The notes below the pieces were generated by a model. It saw only the letters and a list, made by a program, of their open reading frames with translations. It made no database searches and had not been told where the DNA came from. From Cristatella mucedo (taxonomy: Eukaryota; Bryozoa; Phylactolaemata; Cristatellidae), in the NCBI GenBank assembly GCA_009760855.2, contig WPIO01000015.1, positions 4,210,001 to 4,220,000 of the forward strand: a stretch of 10,000 bases of DNA, in the 5' to 3' direction. Shown in pieces: positions 7,012-10,000 of the stretch (positions are counted from its first letter, which is position 1; the number at the start of each line of letters is the position of its first letter). Both the position numbers and the translations under genes were made by a program.

Positions 7012-7082
7012 TGTCGTTGCCAGTCGTCAAAAAGTACGTCAGCACTTTTAACGTTATCCGAAAGCAAGCCTTGTTAGCCACG
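7012..7082 (+). CDS. Candidate exon E of an unrecognised split gene
   Basis: A 71-bp segment with acceptor TTTGCAGAG|TG and donor ACG|GTAAGC. Its frame reads SLPVVKKYVSTFNVIRKQAL then LAT, a Lys-rich amphipathic helix. It continues the previous exon smoothly in phase 1, with Val at the junction. The acceptor is a tandem CAG-AG: using CAG at 7009 would shift the frame to a stop, so the model needs the AG at 7011. The intron between D and E is then only 67 bp, while the others are 0.6-2.8 kb. It ends in phase 0. Of the three frames across this segment only this one has no stop, which is modest support at such a short length. Confidence 0.45.
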
Positions 7083-7161
7083 GTAAGCTAATGACTGACG
7101 GGATTTCCGGCTGCCTCACTGTCCCTCCCTAGCTGTGTCTTTCCCTCATTGAATCTCTCAC

Positions 7162-7416
<255 letters not shown>

Positions 7417-7458
7417 GCTTCTTAAACCAAATGGACGGGCGAGGAGCTAAGCGCTGCG

Positions 7459-7490
7459 CCTGTGACCTATCACCTGTGACCCATCACCTG
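7459..7490. repeat. 14-bp tandem duplication, 2.3 copies
   Basis: CCTGTGACCTATCA (7459-7472) is followed by CCTGTGACCCATCA (7473-7486), with one mismatch, then CCTG. Confidence 0.9.
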
Positions 7491-7634
7491 TTCGCTACAT
7501 AAATTATTTGAGGCATAGACACTCTGCTCTTGACTACTGACTCAGGCCGGTGCTCTTAATTTGTTGCTAACAATTATAATAATATAATTAGGTAGCTTTT
7601 GTAGCGTCACAGGAGAACTAAGTCTCTATCGAGG
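7491..7634. other. Short AT-rich spacer before the LINE
   Basis: Contains ATAATATAATTAGG and TTTTGTAGCGTCACAGGAGA (7596-7615), weakly like the reverse complement of the SINE tail. Nothing firm. Confidence 0.3.
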
Positions 7635-8746
7635 AGCTTTACACTTCATCCAAGAGGAGCAAAGTGATTAAAGCCCATGGAATCATGGATGTCAGTTTAA
7701 TTCTGACGATACCCAGCTGTAATTTTTATTCAAACCGTCAGAATCTGCTGCAACAACTAATGCTTGCCTTGCTGTCATTCGATCATGGATGTCGGAAAAC
7801 TTCTTGAAACTAAATGACGATAGAACCGAACTTCTTTTCATAGGACAGCCTAAGCGCGTGGCTGGATTAAAAGGCTTTGCACTTCTAATAAGTGATGCTG
7901 TTGTGCGACCATCACCATATGCTCAAAATTTACGTGTAGTTTACGACGCCTTACTCAAATTTTAAAATTATCATTCAGAAGACTGCTTCTACAGCCAGCC
8001 ACCACGTCCAATCCCTATCTAAGGTTAGAAGCTGTCTTCCACAGTGGCTTGCAAGAAATGTAACAAGCACCTTAGTTCTGTCTCGGCTTGATTATTGTAA
8101 TTCCCTTTTGGCTGGGCTACCAAAGAATGCGACTAGGCCACTGCAGCTGGCTATGGATATGGCTGCAAGGCTAGTCTTCAAGTCCCAGAGATTTGACCAC
8201 GCGTTTCCTTTGCTAAAATAGCTAGGATGGCTGCCGGTTGAGCAAAAGATACAGAGCAAAGTTCTTACGCTGACCCACAAGGCCCGCCACGGCTTGGCTC
8301 CTTCGTACCTAGCTGAACTGCTGCATCAGTTTCAGCCTGTTCGTGCCCTGAGGTCCTGTGTGGAAAATAAATTAGCTGTCCCATTCCTCCACTTAGAGAC
8401 CGTTGGCGACAGAAGCTTTAGCTCTGCAGGTCCTAGACTGTGGAACTCGCTTCCACAATTCTTACGAAACGACAACTACTCTCCTACTGCCGACTATGGC
8501 TCATCCTTTTCAGCGGTCCTGAACTGCTACTTCCATGCTACTCACTACCTCAACTGCTCACCTGACTCTGCTATGCTTCCCACTTTCTCTTTGTTGTGTG
8601 AGATAAAGTCTGTTGGCTACCGAATGCATACCGAAAGCCGCTTAGGTTGTGAGTGGGCTATACAAAACACTCCTGCGTAACGCCCATCTAGTCTTTGTGG
8701 CTTTGTGGAACTACAGACGGAGGTACATTACATTTCATTGCAATAA
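7635..8746 (+). mobile_element. 5'-truncated, inactive LINE (CR1/L2/Rex1-like)
   Basis: Remnant of a non-LTR retrotransposon. Full elements encode an endonuclease and reverse transcriptase that copy their RNA into the genome; only the C-terminal half of the reverse transcriptase and the 3' end remain. The catalytic-site region is at about 7696-7720 (FNSDDTQL, for the family's YADDTQLY), followed by WMSENFLKLN and TELLFIG (7780-7845), then SRLDYCNSLLAGLP (8081-8122), LGWLPVEQKI (8222-8251), HGLAPSYLAELL (8288-8323) and GPRLWNSLPQ (8432-8461). The frame ends at TAA 8678-8680. Breaks: the frame changes between about 7660 and 7700 and again near 7945-7965, with stops at 7720-7722 and 8219-8221. 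There is no poly(A); the end TACATTACATTTCATTGCAA may be the element's own terminus. In the gene model it lies in the last intron. Confidence 0.92.
7705..8680 (+). pseudogene. Reverse transcriptase C-terminal remnant
   Basis: Coding remnant of the LINE. 7705 to about 7957 reads in one frame (with TAA at 7720-7722 right after DDTQL, where a Tyr is normally found). From about 7960 onwards it reads in the next frame, through the thumb and C-terminal conserved region to the stop at 8680, interrupted only by TAG at 8219-8221. An uninterrupted stretch from 8222 to 8677 still spells the family's C-terminal pattern (HKARHGLAPSYL, then TVGDRSFSSAGPRLWNSLPQ). The copy cannot make an active enzyme. Two frame changes and two stops in about 1 kb suggest an old, neutrally decaying insertion. 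Confidence 0.9.
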
Positions 8747-9043
8747 CCAAGGGTTGATGACGCATCCCTGCGTATCCAGCTGAGAAAAACCAGCAAAAGA
8801 AAGAACTGTCTCTCTAGTTACTCTACACATGCTACAATGAAAACGCATCAATTGGTTAGTAATAGGTTGCACAACGTTAGCACGCATAAGCATGGAAAGT
8901 ACAATATACACGGACCTAGTAAATGCGCGGAAAAAGTTTGTGTTTAGTTTATTTTAAATGGTGTCAAGTCTGGGCAAGTTGAGACGGGGTCGGGAATGAG
9001 TGCCAGGCTTTGTGAAAATACGAATTAAGTAATTATATTTGAT

Positions 9044-9088
9044 TTTCAGTGAGTCAAGTGAGTTTCAAATGAGTTTCAGTGAGTCAAG
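9044..9088. promoter_or_regulatory. Direct repeat carrying two AP-1 consensus cores
   Basis: TTTCAGTGAGTCAAG occurs at 9044-9058 and again at 9074-9088. Each contains TGAGTCA, the classical AP-1 (Fos/Jun) site, at 9050-9056 and 9080-9086. The 30-bp spacing is about three helical turns. TGAGTTTCA-type repeats fill the gap, so local duplication explains the pair; regulatory use is a guess. Confidence 0.35.
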
Positions 9089-9398
9089 CTACGACGCCTG
9101 ACCTGATTTGGAAGCAGCTAGAGAAACTGGACTGGAGCTCAGAGAACGAAGGGACCTGAAAATAAGCGATACAATCTTAAAGTGTACGTATGCTGTTTGA
9201 AGTGGGAGTCAGTGCACGTTGGTTAGAAGTTGTGCAGTGTGGCGATTTCAGTACTCACGAAAGAAAAGGCTAGTTGTAGAGTTTTCACCAACTTTAAGCG
9301 CCTTAAAAGTCAGAGATAAAGCTTAGATTGAAAACCGTAAAAAGAAGACGACTAACTGGTATTGGTTACTCACCACTGGTTAGACAGGGAGCTTGAGG

Positions 9399-9417
9399 TG
9401 ATCCAAAGGTTGGATCA
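9399..9417. repeat. Short hairpin with 8-bp arms
   Basis: TGATCCAA, loop AGG, TTGGATCA. The flanks add a G-T and a G-C pair in RNA. It has no U tract and is not a bacterial-type terminator. Probably incidental. Confidence 0.6.
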
Positions 9418-9867
9418 TCAGAAGCCAAGGAACGATTGAAATTTAAAGAGGCGCTACCGAAACGGCTACTCCGTCACCAGTTTTAAAAGATCTGGGAGTA
9501 CGATACAAATAAACCTTCTGGACAAGCATTGGTGGTAGTCGAGTAGTTGATTGAGTTCAGATAGGTCTCAGTAACAGCGAGAATTTCAAGAAAACTGTCG
9601 TCACGTATCTAGTCGCTACGAGCAATGAGCGGGAAGCGCAATTTATAAGCGGTCGTTGACTTCATTACTTCTAGCTGAGATAAATTGGCAGCATTTTTTG
9701 GCGGGAGAAATTGGGGAGTGGTTAGAGAATGCAGCAGTTTTTTTAGCGGCAGAATTCGTTTTTCGATTTGTTATAATAGTAAAGATGCTTGCCGGGAACT
9801 GGCTACCGGCGCCTCTGGATCGCCAGCGTCGCGTAGGTGCGATCCGTGAACTCGTGAAACCTTGCAG

Positions 9868-9948
9868 AAACGTGGAAATACAGTTTATGTGTATGATGAC
9901 ATGTGCTGGATATGCAGTGGTGGTGCTGCTGAATGGCAGCTTCGTCCG
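9868..9948 (+). CDS. Candidate exon F of an unrecognised split gene
   Basis: Opens after CTTGCAG in phase 0, matching the phase-0 end at 7082. It reads KRGNTVYVYDDMCWICSGG then AAEWQLRP, with aromatic and Cys residues and a beta-strand-like pattern. A donor GTGAGA follows at 9949, but the same frame stays open to the window edge (adding RLRRVKTEGSRKELIL), so the exon may instead run past 10000. The frame has a stop at 9847, just before the acceptor, which fits an exon boundary. The pyrimidine tract before the acceptor is weak. No family recognised. The intron before it would be 2,785 bp and would hold the (CT)n tract and the LINE. Confidence 0.38.
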
Positions 9949-10000
9949 GTGAGACTCCGCAGGGTAAAAACTGAGGGATCAAGAAAAGAGCTAATCCTTG

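Larger units (their letters stand above)
8747..9867. other. No gene seen; likely intron
   Basis: AT-leaning sequence. It holds a 30-bp-spaced direct repeat with AP-1 cores (9044-9088) and a short hairpin (9399-9417). One plus-strand frame is open from 9656 to 9952 but lacks supporting signals and differs from the candidate exon frame. Confidence 0.4.

Noticed and set aside
9656-9952. Plus-strand 98-codon frame with hydrophobic stretches
   Set aside because: It has no ATG start context or splice support, and it conflicts with the frame of exon F, which matches the phase of exon E.

Overview
This window looks like animal nuclear DNA, most likely from an invertebrate. The reasons are a degraded LINE of the CR1/L2/Rex1 (Jockey-superfamily) type, three related tRNA-derived SINE copies, very long (GA)n and (CT)n microsatellites, many TAA-type triplet tracts, and no long intact reading frame. 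CpG stays frequent in the non-repetitive parts. There are no bacterial-style operons, CRISPR arrays or rRNA genes, and no intact tRNA gene. The species cannot be named from the sequence alone.

Layout. 1-320 is GC- and CpG-rich with a (GGC)8 run. 474-776 is a composite repeat: two near-identical 61-bp modules around an AT-rich core with CCGATA motifs. 777-1460 is AT-rich and non-coding. A minus-strand SINE lies at about 1461-1660, followed by a (GA)n tract with a nested 18-bp minisatellite (1779-2005). A second minus-strand SINE is at about 3681-3830 and a plus-strand copy at about 5335-5490. A 255-bp (CT)n tract lies at 7162-7416. A 5'-truncated, frameshifted LINE lies at about 7635-8746. The rest is sequence in which I see only short repeats and possible regulatory motifs.

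The main inference is a split plus-strand gene. Reading splice signals by eye gives short open segments at 4251-4357, 5895-6073, 6696-6944, 7012-7082 and 9868-9948 (or beyond), with a weaker candidate at 2047-2157. Each is flanked by an AG acceptor and a GT(A/G)-type donor, and the reading phases agree across every junction (0/0, 2/2, 1/1, 1/1, 0/0). In this model the SINEs, the (CT)n tract and the LINE all fall in introns, and the gene runs off the right edge. I do not recognise the protein, and no homology search was possible. The model is an ab initio hypothesis, supported mainly by phase agreement and by how protein-like the segments read.
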